This document shows positions 40,238 through 50,191 of a stretch of DNA of 64,000 nucleotides, in pieces. Numbering within the stretch: position 1 is the stretch's first letter; each line of letters opens with the position of its first letter. The position numbers and the translations under genes are program-made. Where the stretch lies: the NCBI RefSeq assembly GCF_004519335.1, contig NZ_SOZD01000006.1:298698-362697 (forward strand), in the 5' to 3' direction. Under the pieces are notes generated by a model. The model searched no databases, was not told the DNA's origin, and saw only the letters and a list, made by a program, of their open reading frames with translations. Source of the DNA: Jiella endophytica. GTDB lineage: Bacteria > Pseudomonadota > Alphaproteobacteria > Rhizobiales > Rhizobiaceae.

Positions 40238-41464
40238 CTACCGGTCCCGGGTGAGGAGCGCCACCGCCTCGACGTGATGCGACCAGAGGAACTGGTCGAT
40301 CGGCGTCACGCCGAGAAGCCTGTAACCGCCGTCGACGAGTATCCTGATGTCACGGGCAAGCGTGACAGGATTGCATGACACCGCGGCGACACGCGGCACG
40401 CCGGACCCGGCGATCTCCCGCGAAAGCCCCTCGGCGCCGGCGCGCGGCGGATCGAAGACGATCCCGTCGAAGCGCTTCATCTCCTTGGCCGGCACCGGCC
40501 GGCGCGCCAGGTCGCGCCGTTCGCTCGACAGGGGTTTCAGCCCCGTCGACCGGCGGTGGGCGGCATCCTGCGCCTCCAGCGCCGCGGCCTCGCTCTCCAC
40601 CGCATGGACGGCGGCGTGGCGGGCGAGCCGCAGCGAGAAGGTGCCGCAGCCGGAAAAATAGTCGACGACGCGCTTTGCGCCCGAAAGATGCGACAGGACC
40701 AGTTCGGCCATGGCGGTCTCGGCGCTTTCGACGGCCTGCAGGAACGCGCCCGGCGGCGGCTCGACGGCGACGCCGGCAAAATCGACCAGCGGCGGGCGGG
40801 CCTTGACGAGGATCTCGCCATCGACGGCGAGCCGGGCGATGCCGGCTTCGAGCGTCAGGCCGATCGCCTGCTGCCGCGCCTTGTCTGAGAGGCGGGAGGC
40901 GTCAGTCGCCGAGACGTCGAGCCCGGCGGTCGTCGCGGTGACGAGGAGCTTCAGCGGCCGCTTGCGATCGATGAGAATTCCCGCCAGCTTCTGCAGGAAG
41001 GGCAGCGCCGCCTCGATCGCCGGCAGAGCGATGGGGCAGGTCTCGATCGCCACCACCCGGTTGCTTCGGGCGGCATTGTAGCCGAGGAGGACGCGGTTTC
41101 CCGCCCGCACCGCCGTCAGCGTCACCCGCCGGCGCGAGCGTGGCGGGCAGGCGACGAGCGGCGCCACCTCCGCGCCGACGCCCGCGCGCTCCAGGGCGCT
41201 GACGACGAGCTCACGCTTGAACGCCCGATAGAGCTCCTCGTTCGCATGCTGCAGGTCACAGCCGCCGCATTGGCCGAAATGCGGGCAGGCCGGCGCGCGG
41301 CGGTCCGGCGCTTCCTCGACCAGCGCGTAGGCGGGATGGGCCCCGCCCTCCGCAGCGGCGTCGATCTCGGCCACTTCACCCGGCAGAGTGAACGGCAGGA
41401 AGACCGGCCCGGCCGGCGTCCGCGCGGTGCCGTCGCCCTTGGCGCCGAGGCTTTCGATGGTCAC
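40238..41464 (-). CDS. Class I SAM-dependent RNA m5U methyltransferase (TrmA/RlmD family)
   Basis: 408 residues. The iron-sulfur ligands are CPHFGQCGGC plus the Cys of IETCPIALP. The SAM site is VVDYFSGCGTFSLRLA, followed by IVFDPPRAGAE and the catalytic Cys in VSCNPVTLARD. An N-terminal TRAM-like stretch (VTIESLGAKGDGTAR) is short. The GTG at 41464 comes 2 bases after the tlyA stop, so the two RNA-modifying genes are co-transcribed and likely coupled. Whether the target is 23S rRNA or tRNA cannot be read. Confidence 0.9.
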   Translation of the reverse strand: MTIESLGAKGDGTARTPAGPVFLPFTLPGEVAEIDAAAEGGAHPAYALVEEAPDRRAPACPHFGQCGGCDLQHANEELYRAFKRELVVSALERAGVGAEVAPLVACPPRSRRRVTLTAVRAGNRVLLGYNAARSNRVVAIETCPIALPAIEAALPFLQKLAGILIDRKRPLKLLVTATTAGLDVSATDASRLSDKARQQAIGLTLEAGIARLAVDGEILVKARPPLVDFAGVAVEPPPGAFLQAVESAETAMAELVLSHLSGAKRVVDYFSGCGTFSLRLARHAAVHAVESEAAALEAQDAAHRRSTGLKPLSSERRDLARRPVPAKEMKRFDGIVFDPPRAGAEGLSREIAGSGVPRVAAVSCNPVTLARDIRILVDGGYRLLGVTPIDQFLWSHHVEAVALLTRDR

Positions 41465-41466
41465 TC

Positions 41467-42228
41467 TCAAGTCGTCGTCTTTCGTCCGTGGAGCAGGAAT
41501 TCGCGGTTGCCGTCGCCGCCGGCGATCGGCGAAGGGATGAGGCCGAGCGCCTGCCATCCGGTCTGTGAGCCGAGCCAGTCGCGCAGCCTGGCAGCGACGG
41601 TATCTGCCTCAGCCGGGTTGCGCAGGAGGCCGCCCTTGCCGATCGCTTCACGGCCGGCCTCGAATTGCGGCTTGACCAGGAAGATGCCCTCGGCGCCAGC
41701 TTCCGCCAGGGCGAGCGCCGGCGGCAAAGCCAAGGTCAGGGAGATGAAGCTGACGTCGGAAACGACCAGATTGATGGCCCGGCCGCCAAGGTCGGCCCGC
41801 GTCAGTTCCCGCGCGTTCAGGTTTTCATGGAGCGTGACGCGCGGATCGGCGGCGATCGTCGGGTGCATCTGGCCATGACCGACATCGATTGCGACGACAT
41901 GAGCCGCGCCCCGCTCCAACAGCAGCTGGGTGAAGCCGCCGGTCGAGGCGCCGATGTCGAGCGCCGTTCTTTCCTCAGGATCGATGCCGAACTGGTCGAG
42001 ACCCGCGGCGAGCTTCAGAGCGGCGCGGGAAACATAGCCCCCTGCCGGATCGTTCACCGTCACCTGCTGATCGGCGCCGACGCCAAGGCTCGCCTTGGTC
42101 TCGATGCGGCCGTCGACGCTGACGTGACCGCGCAGGATCGCGTCACGGGCGCGCGAGCGCGTTGCAACAAGTCCGCGCTCGACGAGACTGGCGTCGAGGC
42201 GCGTGCGGTGGGGAGCCGGTCCGGACAT
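41467..42228 (-). CDS. tlyA: TlyA family rRNA 2'-O-methyltransferase (hemolysin A-like)
   Basis: A 253-residue enzyme with an N-terminal S4 RNA-binding domain (about 8-65: RLDASLVERGLVATRSRARD) and an FtsJ-like methyltransferase fold. The SAM motif is ALDIGASTGGFTQLLL, then AIDVGHGQMH, LVVSDVSFISLTLALP and FLVKPQFEAGRE, consistent with the K-D-K-E type catalytic set. TlyA methylates ribose in 16S and/or 23S rRNA and influences capreomycin sensitivity in other bacteria. ATG 42228 was chosen over an upstream start 12 codons away. Confidence 0.9.
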   Translation of the reverse strand: MSGPAPHRTRLDASLVERGLVATRSRARDAILRGHVSVDGRIETKASLGVGADQQVTVNDPAGGYVSRAALKLAAGLDQFGIDPEERTALDIGASTGGFTQLLLERGAAHVVAIDVGHGQMHPTIAADPRVTLHENLNARELTRADLGGRAINLVVSDVSFISLTLALPPALALAEAGAEGIFLVKPQFEAGREAIGKGGLLRNPAEADTVAARLRDWLGSQTGWQALGLIPSPIAGGDGNREFLLHGRKTTT

Positions 42229-42376
42229 GGCCCGGGTGATGCGACGGGCTCTCGCCTTTGGCAAGCCGAAATCGGTCCGGCGCGACCCAGATGGGACCGG
42301 CAGACCGCGGCGTCGTTCGGCCGGACGGTTTGCTCCTCAAAAAAGCCGGTCGAACCCGCGGCCGCCGCCGAAACTC

Positions 42377-42571
42377 TCAGTGGCCGCGCTTGTGGCGCTC
42401 GGCCTCCTCGCGGATGGCGTCGTCGTGATAGGACGCGCTGCCCATCGCGAATTCGACGAAGTCGGGAAGTGTCCGCCGGTCCGGGTGTCGGGATGCCTCC
42501 ACCGCGGCGCGCCGGGCCGCAACCGGGAACTGCAGGATCTGGGCGCTGTGCCGGTTTTCGCTGATGTTCAT
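42377..42571 (-). CDS. DUF2735 domain-containing small protein
   Basis: A 64-residue protein with the family signature at the N terminus, SAQILQFPVAARRA. Its short tail is rich in charged residues and ends HKRGH. ATG 42571 has GGAGG 10 bases upstream. DUF2735 genes are characteristically found divergent from or next to glnII in Rhizobiales, as here, so a role in nitrogen-responsive control is possible but unproven. The 492 bases to glnII carry both promoters. Confidence 0.8.
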   Translation of the reverse strand: MNISENRHSAQILQFPVAARRAAVEASRHPDRRTLPDFVEFAMGSASYHDDAIREEAERHKRGH

Positions 42572-43063
42572 TTGTCGTTCTCCTCCGATCTCCTGCCTCG
42601 CATGAGAGAGGTTTTCCCACAAGTAGGTATGCGCAGTCCTTATGCAAGATGCCCAATAAATAGTCTGATTTTTGCCTATTCCGGCGGCATGGGATGAAAC
42701 TGCCTGAAATCGGCGATTGTCACGAAACGATCATGAAACTCCCACGCTACGCCTTCGCGAGCCTGTAGCCGCGGCCTCTCTCGCAAACCGGCAATCGTAA
42801 GCTTCCCGGCACGGTTGCCCGTTCCTGCGCGAGATTAGCGGCATGGCGCCGCAGCGCGCCGGTGCCGGCGGCGGTGCTGCGGCCGGACGGCCGGCCGTGG
42901 CGATCCGATCGAACCGGGAAACCACCGTCCGCGATCGCCGTCAGCGGCGATCTGGCACGCGTCCTGCATGGTGCACGAGCGGGTCCGCCGGGCGCATTCC
43001 TCCCGCCCCGGACGACCGTTGTGTTTCGACGCCCCTGCAGCGTCCACTCATGAAAGATGACTG
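42572..43063. promoter_or_regulatory. Shared upstream region of DUF2735 and glnII
   Basis: 492 bases with an AT-richer patch at 42620-42780 next to DUF2735 and a GC-rich half next to glnII. The one clear element is the sigma-54-type promoter at 42953-42968, described separately. I found no convincing NtrC dyad. No gene is supported inside. Confidence 0.5.
42953..42968 (+). promoter_or_regulatory. Sigma-54 (RpoN) promoter of glnII
   Basis: TGGCACG-cgtc-CTGCA matches the consensus TGGCACG-N4-TTGCW with one mismatch. The invariant GG (42954-42955) and GC (42966-42967) are exactly 10 bases apart. Transcription would start near 42979, leaving an approximately 85-base leader before glnII. NtrC/RpoN control of glnII is known in rhizobia. 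Confidence 0.7.
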
Positions 43064-44104
43064 ATGACGAAATATAAGCTCGAATACATCTGGCTGGATG
43101 GCTACACGCCGGTGCCGAACCTTCGCGGCAAGACCCAGATCAAGGATTTCGCCGAGTTTCCGACCCTCGATCAGCTGCCGCTCTGGGGCTTCGACGGCTC
43201 TTCGACCATGCAGGCCGAGGGCTCCAGCTCCGACTGCGTGCTGAAGCCGGTCGCCTCCTATCCGGATCCCGCCCGCAAGAACGGCGTCCTCGTCATGTGC
43301 GAGGTCATGATGCCGGACGGAACGACGCCGCATCCGTCGAACAGCCGCGCCACCGTTCTCGACGATGACGACGCCTGGTTCGGCTTCGAGCAGGAATATT
43401 TCTTCTACAAGGACGGCCGGCCCCTCGGCTTCCCGACCCAGGGCTATCCCGAGCCTCAGGGCAAGTACTACACCGGCGTCGGCTACAGCGCCGTCGGCGA
43501 CGTCGCCCGCGAGATCGTCGAGAAGCATCTCGACCAGTGCCTCGATGCCGGCATCAACCACGAGGGCATCAACGCCGAGGTCGCCAAGGGCCAGTGGGAA
43601 TTCCAGATCTTCGGCAAGGGCTCCAAGAAGGCCGCCGACCAGATGTGGATCGCCCGCTACCTGCTGATGCGCATCTGCGAATCCTACTGCATCGACATCG
43701 AATGGCACTGCAAGCCGCTCGGCGACACCGACTGGAACGGCTCGGGCATGCATTGCAACTTCTCGACCAAGCACATGCGCGAAGTTGGCGGCAAGGCCTA
43801 TTTCGAGGCGCTGATGGGCCAGTTCGAGAAGAACCTCGAGGACCACATCGCCGTCTACGGCCCGGACAACCACATGCGCCTCACCGGCAAGCACGAGACG
43901 GCGCCGTGGAACAAGTTCTCCTACGGCATCGCCGACCGCGGCGCCTCGGTCCGCGTGCCGCACTCCTTCGTCAACAACGGCTACAAGGGCTATCTCGAGG
44001 ATCGCCGCCCGAACTCCCAGGGCGACCCCTATGCGATCGCCTCGCAGGTGCTGAAGACGATCTCGGAAGTGCCGACCGGCGACAAGGCCCAGGCCGCAGC
44101 CTGA
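43064..44104 (+). CDS. glnII: Glutamine synthetase type II (GSII)
   Basis: A 346-residue eukaryotic-type glutamine synthetase, joining ammonia to glutamate with ATP. Typical GSII features are YIWLDGYTPVPNLRGKT at the start, LPLWGFDGSSTMQAEGSSSD, the ATP/metal segment EQEYFFYKDGRPLG, and GSGMHCNFSTK. Unlike GSI it lacks the adenylylation site, so control is at transcription. The sigma-54 promoter at 42953-42968 fits nitrogen control. Length is usual. A strong hairpin terminator follows at 44151-44184. Confidence 0.97.
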   Translation: MTKYKLEYIWLDGYTPVPNLRGKTQIKDFAEFPTLDQLPLWGFDGSSTMQAEGSSSDCVLKPVASYPDPARKNGVLVMCEVMMPDGTTPHPSNSRATVLDDDDAWFGFEQEYFFYKDGRPLGFPTQGYPEPQGKYYTGVGYSAVGDVAREIVEKHLDQCLDAGINHEGINAEVAKGQWEFQIFGKGSKKAADQMWIARYLLMRICESYCIDIEWHCKPLGDTDWNGSGMHCNFSTKHMREVGGKAYFEALMGQFEKNLEDHIAVYGPDNHMRLTGKHETAPWNKFSYGIADRGASVRVPHSFVNNGYKGYLEDRRPNSQGDPYAIASQVLKTISEVPTGDKAQAAA

Positions 44105-44150
44105 TCTGTCCTTCAAGGGGCCGTTCCGACGGTCCCGGTCATGAATTGCG

Positions 44151-44184
44151 CGACGGCGCGGCTCCGAAAGGGGCCGCGCCGTCG
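44151..44184 (+). terminator. Hairpin terminator after glnII
   Basis: Stem cgacggcgcggc/gccgcgccgtcg (12 bp, perfect) with a 10-base loop, followed by GCGTTT. The short T-run makes it a fair rho-independent terminator. It lies between converging genes. Confidence 0.75.
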
Positions 44185-44277
44185 GCGTTTGAGGGTTCGA
44201 AATTCAGGGCTTGAGACCGGGGCTGTCGGGCCGAGGGCGTGAGAGGTGACGCTTGCGAGCGGTGCGCCTCGGGTTGC

Positions 44278-45366
44278 CTACTGCCCGACGGCGGTGCGGC
44301 GGTCGGCCCCGTCCTCCAGCACGAACTCCAGCAGCAGGTTGCGCTGGAAGATCGAGCCGTTGTCGTCGGAGACCAGCGTCAGCCGCGTGCGGCCTTCGTC
44401 GTCCTGCCAGACGTCGAGCCCCTCCATGTTGTCGATCTCGTCGGCAAGGTCTGCCTCGAAGATCACCGGCCCGTCGGCAAGCGAACCGGGACGGATGTCC
44501 TCCGCCGGAATACGGCGGATGCGGATGCCGAGCCCGCCGAAGATGCCCTCGAAGCGCCGCTCGAGGATCAGCATGTCGCCATCCGGCAGGAAATCGCCGT
44601 CCGAGACCTCCCATTTGGCATCGCGCCGGACCTTGAAGACGCCCTCGCCGGCCCTTTCCCCGACGATCCCGGCAAAGAGGTTGCCGTCCCGATCGATCGA
44701 ATGCTCCGAGACCGCGACCAGCGCGCCATGGACGGGCGAAGCCTCCGGCGCGATCGCCAGCGTCTCGAGCCCCTTGTTCGCCCGCAGTTCCTGCACCGGG
44801 ATCGGCATCGGCAGATTGCGCGCTCTGCCGGAATCCAGCCGGTCGATGTCGTAGGCCCAAATGCGGTGATGCTGCTCGAAGCCGACATAGGCGGTGTTTC
44901 CGTCGACCGCGAGGGATTCCGCGTCGCCGAGCGCCTTGCCGTAAATCGGCCGGCCCAGACGATCGCGCAGCGGCGCGATGGTGGCATCGGCAAAGCCGGT
45001 CGGCCTGCCGGCGGCGTCGCGGCTGATCCGCCCCGCGAGCCAGCTGCCCTTGTCGGTGACGGCGAGAAAGCGCGCCCCCGAAGCATCGAGCCGGATTGCC
45101 GAGATCCCCTCCAGCCGACTGTCGAAGGAAGAAAACTGCAATCCGCCGAGAAAGCTCAGCTCACCGAAGCGGGTCGTTTCGGACCCCTTGCGGAACCGCG
45201 TGATCTCTTCGGCGCGGATGGTGATCGGCTCCGCCGCGCCGCGCTGCCGTTCCGACGCCGCCCCAGCGGGCTGACCGAGAACGAGGAGCAGCGCTGCCAG
45301 CGCCGCTCGCCGTGCGACGGCCGCATGTCCTGTTTGCTTCTGCCTGCCACTTGCGACGGGGTTCAA
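44278..45366 (-). CDS. Esterase-like activity of phytase family protein
   Basis: A 362-residue secreted protein. A hydrophobic signal segment (about 19-37, [19 protein letters not shown]) precedes a beta-propeller-like phytase/esterase domain: [50 protein letters not shown] and DNMEGLDVW. Family members are annotated esterase-like phytase without proven substrates. The TTG start at 45364-45366 overlaps the cobT stop, so it is likely translated as the last gene of the cobS-hicA-hicB-cobT message. A later start inside the signal region is possible. Confidence 0.8.
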   Translation of the reverse strand: MNPVASGRQKQTGHAAVARRAALAALLLVLGQPAGAASERQRGAAEPITIRAEEITRFRKGSETTRFGELSFLGGLQFSSFDSRLEGISAIRLDASGARFLAVTDKGSWLAGRISRDAAGRPTGFADATIAPLRDRLGRPIYGKALGDAESLAVDGNTAYVGFEQHHRIWAYDIDRLDSGRARNLPMPIPVQELRANKGLETLAIAPEASPVHGALVAVSEHSIDRDGNLFAGIVGERAGEGVFKVRRDAKWEVSDGDFLPDGDMLILERRFEGIFGGLGIRIRRIPAEDIRPGSLADGPVIFEADLADEIDNMEGLDVWQDDEGRTRLTLVSDDNGSIFQRNLLLEFVLEDGADRRTAVGQ

Positions 45367-47279
45367 CGGCGGGCGCCTGCCCTGCGATAGGTGCTGCCGG
45401 CGGCCCGGCCGCCGGTCCCTTCGTCCTCGAAGAGGTCGGCGAGCTGCTCGGTCATCGCGCCGGCAAGCTCCTCGGCATCTACGATGGTGACGGCGCGGCG
45501 ATAGTAGCGCGTCACGTCGTGGCCGATGCCGATGGCAAGAAGCTCGACCGGCGAGCGGGTCTCGATCTCCTCGATGATCGCCCTCAGATGGCGCTCCAGA
45601 TAGTTGCCGGGATTGACCGACAGGGTCGAATCGTCGACCGGCGCGCCGTCCGAGATCATCATCAGGATCCGCCGCTGCTCGGAGCGGGCGAGCAGCCGGT
45701 TGTGCGCCCAGATCAGCGCCTCGCCGTCGATGTTCTCCTTCAAGAGGCCCTCGCGCATCATCAGGCCGAGATTGCGCCTTGCCCGCCGCCAGGGGGCGTC
45801 CGCCGACTTGTAGACGATATGGCGAAGGTCGTTGAGCCGGCCGGGCTTTACCGGCTTGCCGGCCTTCAGCCAGGCCTCGCGCGACTGGCCGCCCTTCCAG
45901 GCCCTCGTGGTGAAGCCGAGCACCTCGACCTTGACGCCGCAGCGCTCCAGCGTGCGCGCCAGGATGTCGGCGCAGGTCGCCGCGACGGTGATCGGCCGGC
46001 CGCGCATGGAGCCGGAATTGTCGATCAGCAGCGTCACGATCGTGTCGCGGAAATCGGTGTCGCGCTCCATCTTGTAGGAGAGCGGCTGCATCGGATCGAT
46101 GACCAAGCGGACGAGCCGTGCCGAATCGAGATAACCCTCTTCGAGGTCGAAATCCCAGGAGCGGCTCTGCTGGGCCATCAGGCGACGCTGCAGCCGGTTG
46201 GCGAGGCGGCCGACGACGCCCTGGAGCGAGGAAAGCTGCTTGTCGAGGAACGCCCGCAACCTGTCGAGTTCGGCCTCGTCGCAGAGTTCCTCGGCGCCGA
46301 CGATCTCGTCGAACTGCGGCGTGAAGACCTTGTAGTCGAACTGCGGCGCGTCGCGATCGAGCGGCTGGTTCGGCCGGCGCGATTCACCGGGAGTCTCGGT
46401 GTCCTGGCTGTCGTCGTCGACCGGATCCTCGGCGGTGACCTCGGAGGATTCGGCCTCGGCCGTCTCCTCGTTCTCGCCCTCGGTCTCGGATTCTTCGGCC
46501 TCGGCCTCCTCGCTGCCGGCGTCCTTTTCCGAGCCGCTCTCCTCGTTGTCGCGGCTCTGGTTGTCGCCCTGCTCTTCCTCCTGGTCCTCGTCCTCCTCCG
46601 AATTGCTCTCCTCGGAAAGCTGCTCGGCCATTTCGAGGGAGACCAGCATGTCGCGCATGGCGCGGGCAAAGGCCTGCTGGTCTTCCAGCACGCCCGGCAG
46701 CGCCTCGAAATTGCGGCCCGCCTTGTCCTCGATGAAATCGCGCCAGACGTCGACGAGGGCGCGGGCGCTGTCAGGCACGGCCCGGCCGGTGAGCTTTTCG
46801 CGGACCATCAGCGCCACGGCGTCCTCGATCGGTGCTTCGGCACGGTCGGTGACGTCGGAAAGGTTCGAGCGGAAATACTTGTCTTCCAGCATCGAGGCGA
46901 GATTGTCGCCGACGCCGGCCATGGCATTGGCGCCGATCGCCTCGCAGCGGGCCTGCTCGACGGCGTCGTAGACGGCGCGGGCGCTCTTGCCGTCAGGCGA
47001 CAGGCTGGCATGGAGACGGCTGTCGTGCCGCGCCTTGCGCAGCGCCATCGCGTCGGCAAGGCCGCGGGTGACGGCGACGTCGTTCTGCGTCGCGCGCTTC
47101 GGCAGCTCCGGCAGCCGCGCCCGGTTGCCGGCAAGCCCCGGACGGTCGGAGGCGTAGGTGACCTCCATCTCGGGGTCGCCGGAAATCGCCCGGAGGGCGC
47201 CCGCCACCGCACGGCGGAAGGGCTCGCGGTCGGTTGCCTTGCCCTGGGGGGGACGCTTGTTGTCGCCGATCGATGCCAT
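45363..47279 (-). CDS. cobT: Cobaltochelatase subunit CobT
   Basis: A 638-residue subunit of the ATP-dependent aerobic cobaltochelatase (CobN-CobS-CobT) that inserts cobalt into hydrogenobyrinic acid a,c-diamide. The N-terminal CobT domain is followed by a very acidic linker (about 215-310, long Glu/Asp/Ser runs) and a C-terminal von Willebrand A domain. The MIDAS motif is [10 protein letters not shown] (about 413) with a later [12 protein letters not shown]. It starts 8 bases after hicB and continues the cobS operon, though a HicAB pair lies between the two cobalt genes. Confidence 0.95.
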   Translation of the reverse strand: MASIGDNKRPPQGKATDREPFRRAVAGALRAISGDPEMEVTYASDRPGLAGNRARLPELPKRATQNDVAVTRGLADAMALRKARHDSRLHASLSPDGKSARAVYDAVEQARCEAIGANAMAGVGDNLASMLEDKYFRSNLSDVTDRAEAPIEDAVALMVREKLTGRAVPDSARALVDVWRDFIEDKAGRNFEALPGVLEDQQAFARAMRDMLVSLEMAEQLSEESNSEEDEDQEEEQGDNQSRDNEESGSEKDAGSEEAEAEESETEGENEETAEAESSEVTAEDPVDDDSQDTETPGESRRPNQPLDRDAPQFDYKVFTPQFDEIVGAEELCDEAELDRLRAFLDKQLSSLQGVVGRLANRLQRRLMAQQSRSWDFDLEEGYLDSARLVRLVIDPMQPLSYKMERDTDFRDTIVTLLIDNSGSMRGRPITVAATCADILARTLERCGVKVEVLGFTTRAWKGGQSREAWLKAGKPVKPGRLNDLRHIVYKSADAPWRRARRNLGLMMREGLLKENIDGEALIWAHNRLLARSEQRRILMMISDGAPVDDSTLSVNPGNYLERHLRAIIEEIETRSPVELLAIGIGHDVTRYYRRAVTIVDAEELAGAMTEQLADLFEDEGTGGRAAGSTYRRAGARR

Positions 47280-47287
47280 GAACGCGA

Positions 47288-47554
47288 TTACTCTGCTGCT
47301 TCCTGCACGGGATTTGTCGGAAGCGGAAGCTCTTCACCGTCCGCCAAGGCGCCCTCCGCCCAAGCGAAAGCAGCAGACCTCACGTCAGCGATGGCTTCCA
47401 TTTCGGTTTCGCCGTCTCCCATGCAGCCCGGCAGATCGCAGATTGTGGCGAGAAACCCACCGCCGTCGGCATCGCACAGCGGCGTAACAGTCACGCTGTA
47501 GGCCTCGGGTCGAAACACCGACCCGTCCGCATGTCTGTAAGTTGTCGTCGTCAC
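47288..47554 (-). CDS. hicB: HicB family antitoxin
   Basis: An 88-residue protein with the HicB degraded RNase H-like fold: [32 protein letters not shown] in two parts ([19 protein letters not shown] and [16 protein letters not shown]), then a helical end ([12 protein letters not shown]). It has no separate DNA-binding domain, as in the short HicB group. It follows hicA by 11 bases and precedes cobT by 8. In type II HicAB modules it blocks the HicA RNase. Confidence 0.88.
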   Translation of the reverse strand: MTTTTYRHADGSVFRPEAYSVTVTPLCDADGGGFLATICDLPGCMGDGETEMEAIADVRSAAFAWAEGALADGEELPLPTNPVQEAAE

Positions 47555-47565
47555 AGCCTTGAATC

Positions 47566-47793
47566 CTATGACTCGAGATAACGGATCAGCTTTCGAATAT
47601 AGACATCCCGGATCGGTTTGTGGGCCGGCACCGTCAGTCGGTCCCGCTTCCCGGGCATCTTAACATAATAGTGCGAACCTCCGCCCGGCGGCGTTCCGCA
47701 TTTCGCTCCGACTTCCCTGCAAGCCTTCAAAACATCGCTGATCTGCCAGTCGGCTTTCGGATTGAGACGCATGCGCTCCAGCGTCTTGCTCAT
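47566..47793 (-). CDS. hicA: HicA family mRNA interferase toxin
   Basis: A 75-residue toxin with a dsRBD-like fold. The catalytic His is in GGGSHYYVKMPG, and the family ending is LTVPAHKPIRDVYIRKLIRYL. It cleaves mRNA when released from HicB. ATG 47793 has CGGAGGCGGG upstream. It starts 45 bases after cobS and precedes hicB, the usual toxin-first order. Sitting between cobS and cobT, it shares their transcript. Confidence 0.88.
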   Translation of the reverse strand: MSKTLERMRLNPKADWQISDVLKACREVGAKCGTPPGGGSHYYVKMPGKRDRLTVPAHKPIRDVYIRKLIRYLES

Positions 47794-47838
47794 CGCTCCG
47801 ACCCGCCTCCGGTTCGGTTGAAGCCCAATCGCGCCCTA

Positions 47839-48825
47839 TCAATCCAGCACGAGATTCGCCGCACTTTCAGGCAGTTCCTCACCGAAGGCGCGCTGATAGA
47901 ACTCCGCCACCAGCGGCCGTTCGAGGTCGTCGCACTTGTTGAGGAAGGTCAGCCGGAAGGCGAAGCCGATATCGCCGAAAATCTCGGCGTTCTCGGCCCA
48001 AGTGATCACCGTTCGGGGGCTCATCACGGTCGAGAGGTCGCCGTTGACGAAGGCCGAGCGGGTGAGATCGGCGACGCGCACCATCTTGGAGACAGTCTTC
48101 TTGCCCTCGGCATTGTCGAAGCTCTTCGCCTTGGCGAGAACGATGCCGACCTCGGTGTCGTGGGGCAGGTAGTTCAGCGTCGTGACGATCGACCAGCGGT
48201 CCATCTGCGCCTGGTTGATCTGCTGGGTGCCGTGATAGAGCCCCGTCGTGTCGCCGAGGCCGACGGTATTCGCCGTCGCGAAGAGCCTGAAGGCCGGGTG
48301 CGGCCGGATCACCCGGCTCTGGTCGAGCAGCGTCAGACGGCCGGAGGATTCCAGCACCCGCTGGATGACGAACATCACGTCCGGGCGGCCGGCATCATAT
48401 TCGTCGAAGACCAGCGCGACGTTGTTCTGATAGGCCCAGGGCAGGATGCCGTCGCGGAACTCGGTGACCTGCATCCCCTCGCGCACGGTGATCGCGTCCT
48501 TGCCGACGAGATCGATACGGGAGACGTGACTGTCGAGATTGACGCGCACGCAGGGCCAGTTGAGCCGTGCCGCGACCTGCTCGATATGGGTCGACTTGCC
48601 GGTGCCGTGATAGCCCGAGACCATGACGCGGCGATTGCGGGCAAAGCCCGCGAGGATCGCCAGCGTCGTCGGCCTGTCGAAAATGTAGTCCGGATCGATT
48701 TCCGGCACGTGCGGGTCACGCTCGGAAAAGGCGGGGACTTTCAGATCGCTCTCGAAACCGAAGGTTTCGCGGACGGAGACCGTGGCATCCGGGAGGGCTG
48801 CCACTTCCTGTTCCGCTGCACTCAT
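47839..48825 (-). CDS. cobS: Cobaltochelatase subunit CobS
   Basis: A 328-residue AAA+ ATPase subunit of aerobic cobaltochelatase. Walker [11 protein letters not shown] (70-79), Walker [14 protein letters not shown], sensor [23 protein letters not shown] lies just before two adjacent ATGs (48826-48828, 48823-48825). The second gives the better spacing and the usual N terminus. It is the first gene of the operon cobS-hicA-hicB-cobT. The N terminus and length fit CobS of Rhizobiales. Confidence 0.95.
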   Translation of the reverse strand: MSAAEQEVAALPDATVSVRETFGFESDLKVPAFSERDPHVPEIDPDYIFDRPTTLAILAGFARNRRVMVSGYHGTGKSTHIEQVAARLNWPCVRVNLDSHVSRIDLVGKDAITVREGMQVTEFRDGILPWAYQNNVALVFDEYDAGRPDVMFVIQRVLESSGRLTLLDQSRVIRPHPAFRLFATANTVGLGDTTGLYHGTQQINQAQMDRWSIVTTLNYLPHDTEVGIVLAKAKSFDNAEGKKTVSKMVRVADLTRSAFVNGDLSTVMSPRTVITWAENAEIFGDIGFAFRLTFLNKCDDLERPLVAEFYQRAFGEELPESAANLVLD

Positions 48826-49128
48826 CATACCTCCAAGGGCGCTGTCTCCGGCAGACGAGCCGCAACGCGCCATCATGCTTCATCTTCGCCCGGCCGATGC
48901 CGTGCCTCGTATTGTCGGAACGCGGCGGGGCGGGTCAACCATTTTGCAAAGCGGCGACCGCGACCGGGGGTCAGGCGCCCGGCGCGGACACCGCCGTGTG
49001 AGGGGCTCCGCCGACGATCATCCGCAGGCGGGGCTGCGACAGAACGATGACGGAAACCGCACTGCAACGCAATGGACCGGTGGGTGGTCCTGGAAGCGTC
49101 GCCGGGCCGTCGCCGGCGCGTAGCCTCG

Positions 49129-49728
49129 TCAGCAGAGGCCCGCCTGCCTCAGCAGCTTGTAGGCCTGGATGACCTCGCGCAGCCGGTCCTCCTGCCCGCG
49201 GTCGCCGCCATTGGCATCCGGGTGCAGCTGCTTCACCAGATCCTTATAGCGGCGGCGGATCGCTTCGCCAGTGGCGCCGGCCTCGAGGCCGAGATTCTCG
49301 AACGCCTTCTTCTCCAGCGGCCTCACCTTCGGCCGGCGGGTCTCGGGGCGCGGGGCGCCGTCCTCGCCAAACAGGTTGAATGGGTCGCGCGGCCGCGATC
49401 CGGCCCGACCGCTGCGCGCCGTGCTCTGGGTCGAGCCGCTGCGGCCCATCGACCAGGTCGGGCGATGGCCGGTCATTGCGTCCTTGAGATATTTCTGGAT
49501 GGCGTCGTCGTTGAGGCCCGAGAAATAATTGTACGACTTGTTGTACTGGCGGACGTGATCGACGCAGAAATTCAGATACTGCCCCTCGAAATCGCGGCCG
49601 AGAGGCGCCTTGTAGAGGCCTGCCTCGTCGCAGCCCTCCCACGCGCAGACAGGCGCCCGCGGTTTGGCGCCGGCAGAGGCTTTGCCTTTGACGCGGATCG
49701 CGTCGAAATATTTGGAGTCGAGTTTCAT
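49129..49728 (-). CDS. J-domain-containing molecular chaperone
   Basis: 199 residues. The DnaJ domain is C-terminal (about 148-199: AFENLGLEAGATGEAIRRRY, then LVKQLHPDANGGDRG with the HPD motif that stimulates DnaK ATPase). The N-terminal part has a conserved Cys pair (VCAWEGC) and an aromatic segment (QYNKSYNYFSGLND). This arrangement is typical of the protein next to bolA and cobS in alphaproteobacteria. It diverges from bolA. Client proteins are unknown. Confidence 0.9.
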   Translation of the reverse strand: MKLDSKYFDAIRVKGKASAGAKPRAPVCAWEGCDEAGLYKAPLGRDFEGQYLNFCVDHVRQYNKSYNYFSGLNDDAIQKYLKDAMTGHRPTWSMGRSGSTQSTARSGRAGSRPRDPFNLFGEDGAPRPETRRPKVRPLEKKAFENLGLEAGATGEAIRRRYKDLVKQLHPDANGGDRGQEDRLREVIQAYKLLRQAGLC

Positions 49729-49875
49729 CGCAGGCGATTATGGGGCTCGACGCTGATGCGAACAAGAATTGACAGGCCTGAAAAAACCGGAAATTCCGGG
49801 CTGTTTCCGCGGCCGGGCAAGTCCCGCGCAACATTGGCCGGGCGAGAGTGGCGGCTGCTTCACGAGGGGAGCGAC

Positions 49876-50184
49876 ATGAGCACCAGGGCAAGGATCGAGG
49901 CCAAGCTCGTCGAGGCCTTCCAGCCGCAAGGGCTGCAGATCGTCGACGAAAGCCACATGCATGCCGGCCATCACCATGCCGGCAGCGATCACCACGCCGC
50001 TTTTGACGGCTCGGGCGAGACGCATTTTCGCGTCAGGATCGTCTCCGGCGCGTTTGCCGGCATGAGCCGCATCGCCCGCCACCGGGCGATCAACGCGCTG
50101 CTTTCCGACGAGCTTGCCGGCGGCGTCCATGCCCTTGCCATCGAGGCGGCGGCGCCCGGCGAGCCGAACCGGCTGAAGCCCTGA
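49876..50184 (+). CDS. BolA family protein
   Basis: 102 residues. The BolA fold has the helix-loop ETHFRVRIVSGAFAGMSRIARHRAINALL with the conserved RHR (here given in parts: ETHFRVRIVSGAF and SRIARHRAINALL). The His-rich stretch HMHAGHHHAGSDHH (about 27-40) may bind metal or an iron-sulfur cluster with a monothiol glutaredoxin, as BolA proteins do. ATG 49876 has GAGGGGAG close upstream. It is followed by DUF1275 after 7 bases, so the two may be co-transcribed. Confidence 0.9.
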   Translation: MSTRARIEAKLVEAFQPQGLQIVDESHMHAGHHHAGSDHHAAFDGSGETHFRVRIVSGAFAGMSRIARHRAINALLSDELAGGVHALAIEAAAPGEPNRLKP

Positions 50185-50191
50185 GGCGCCG

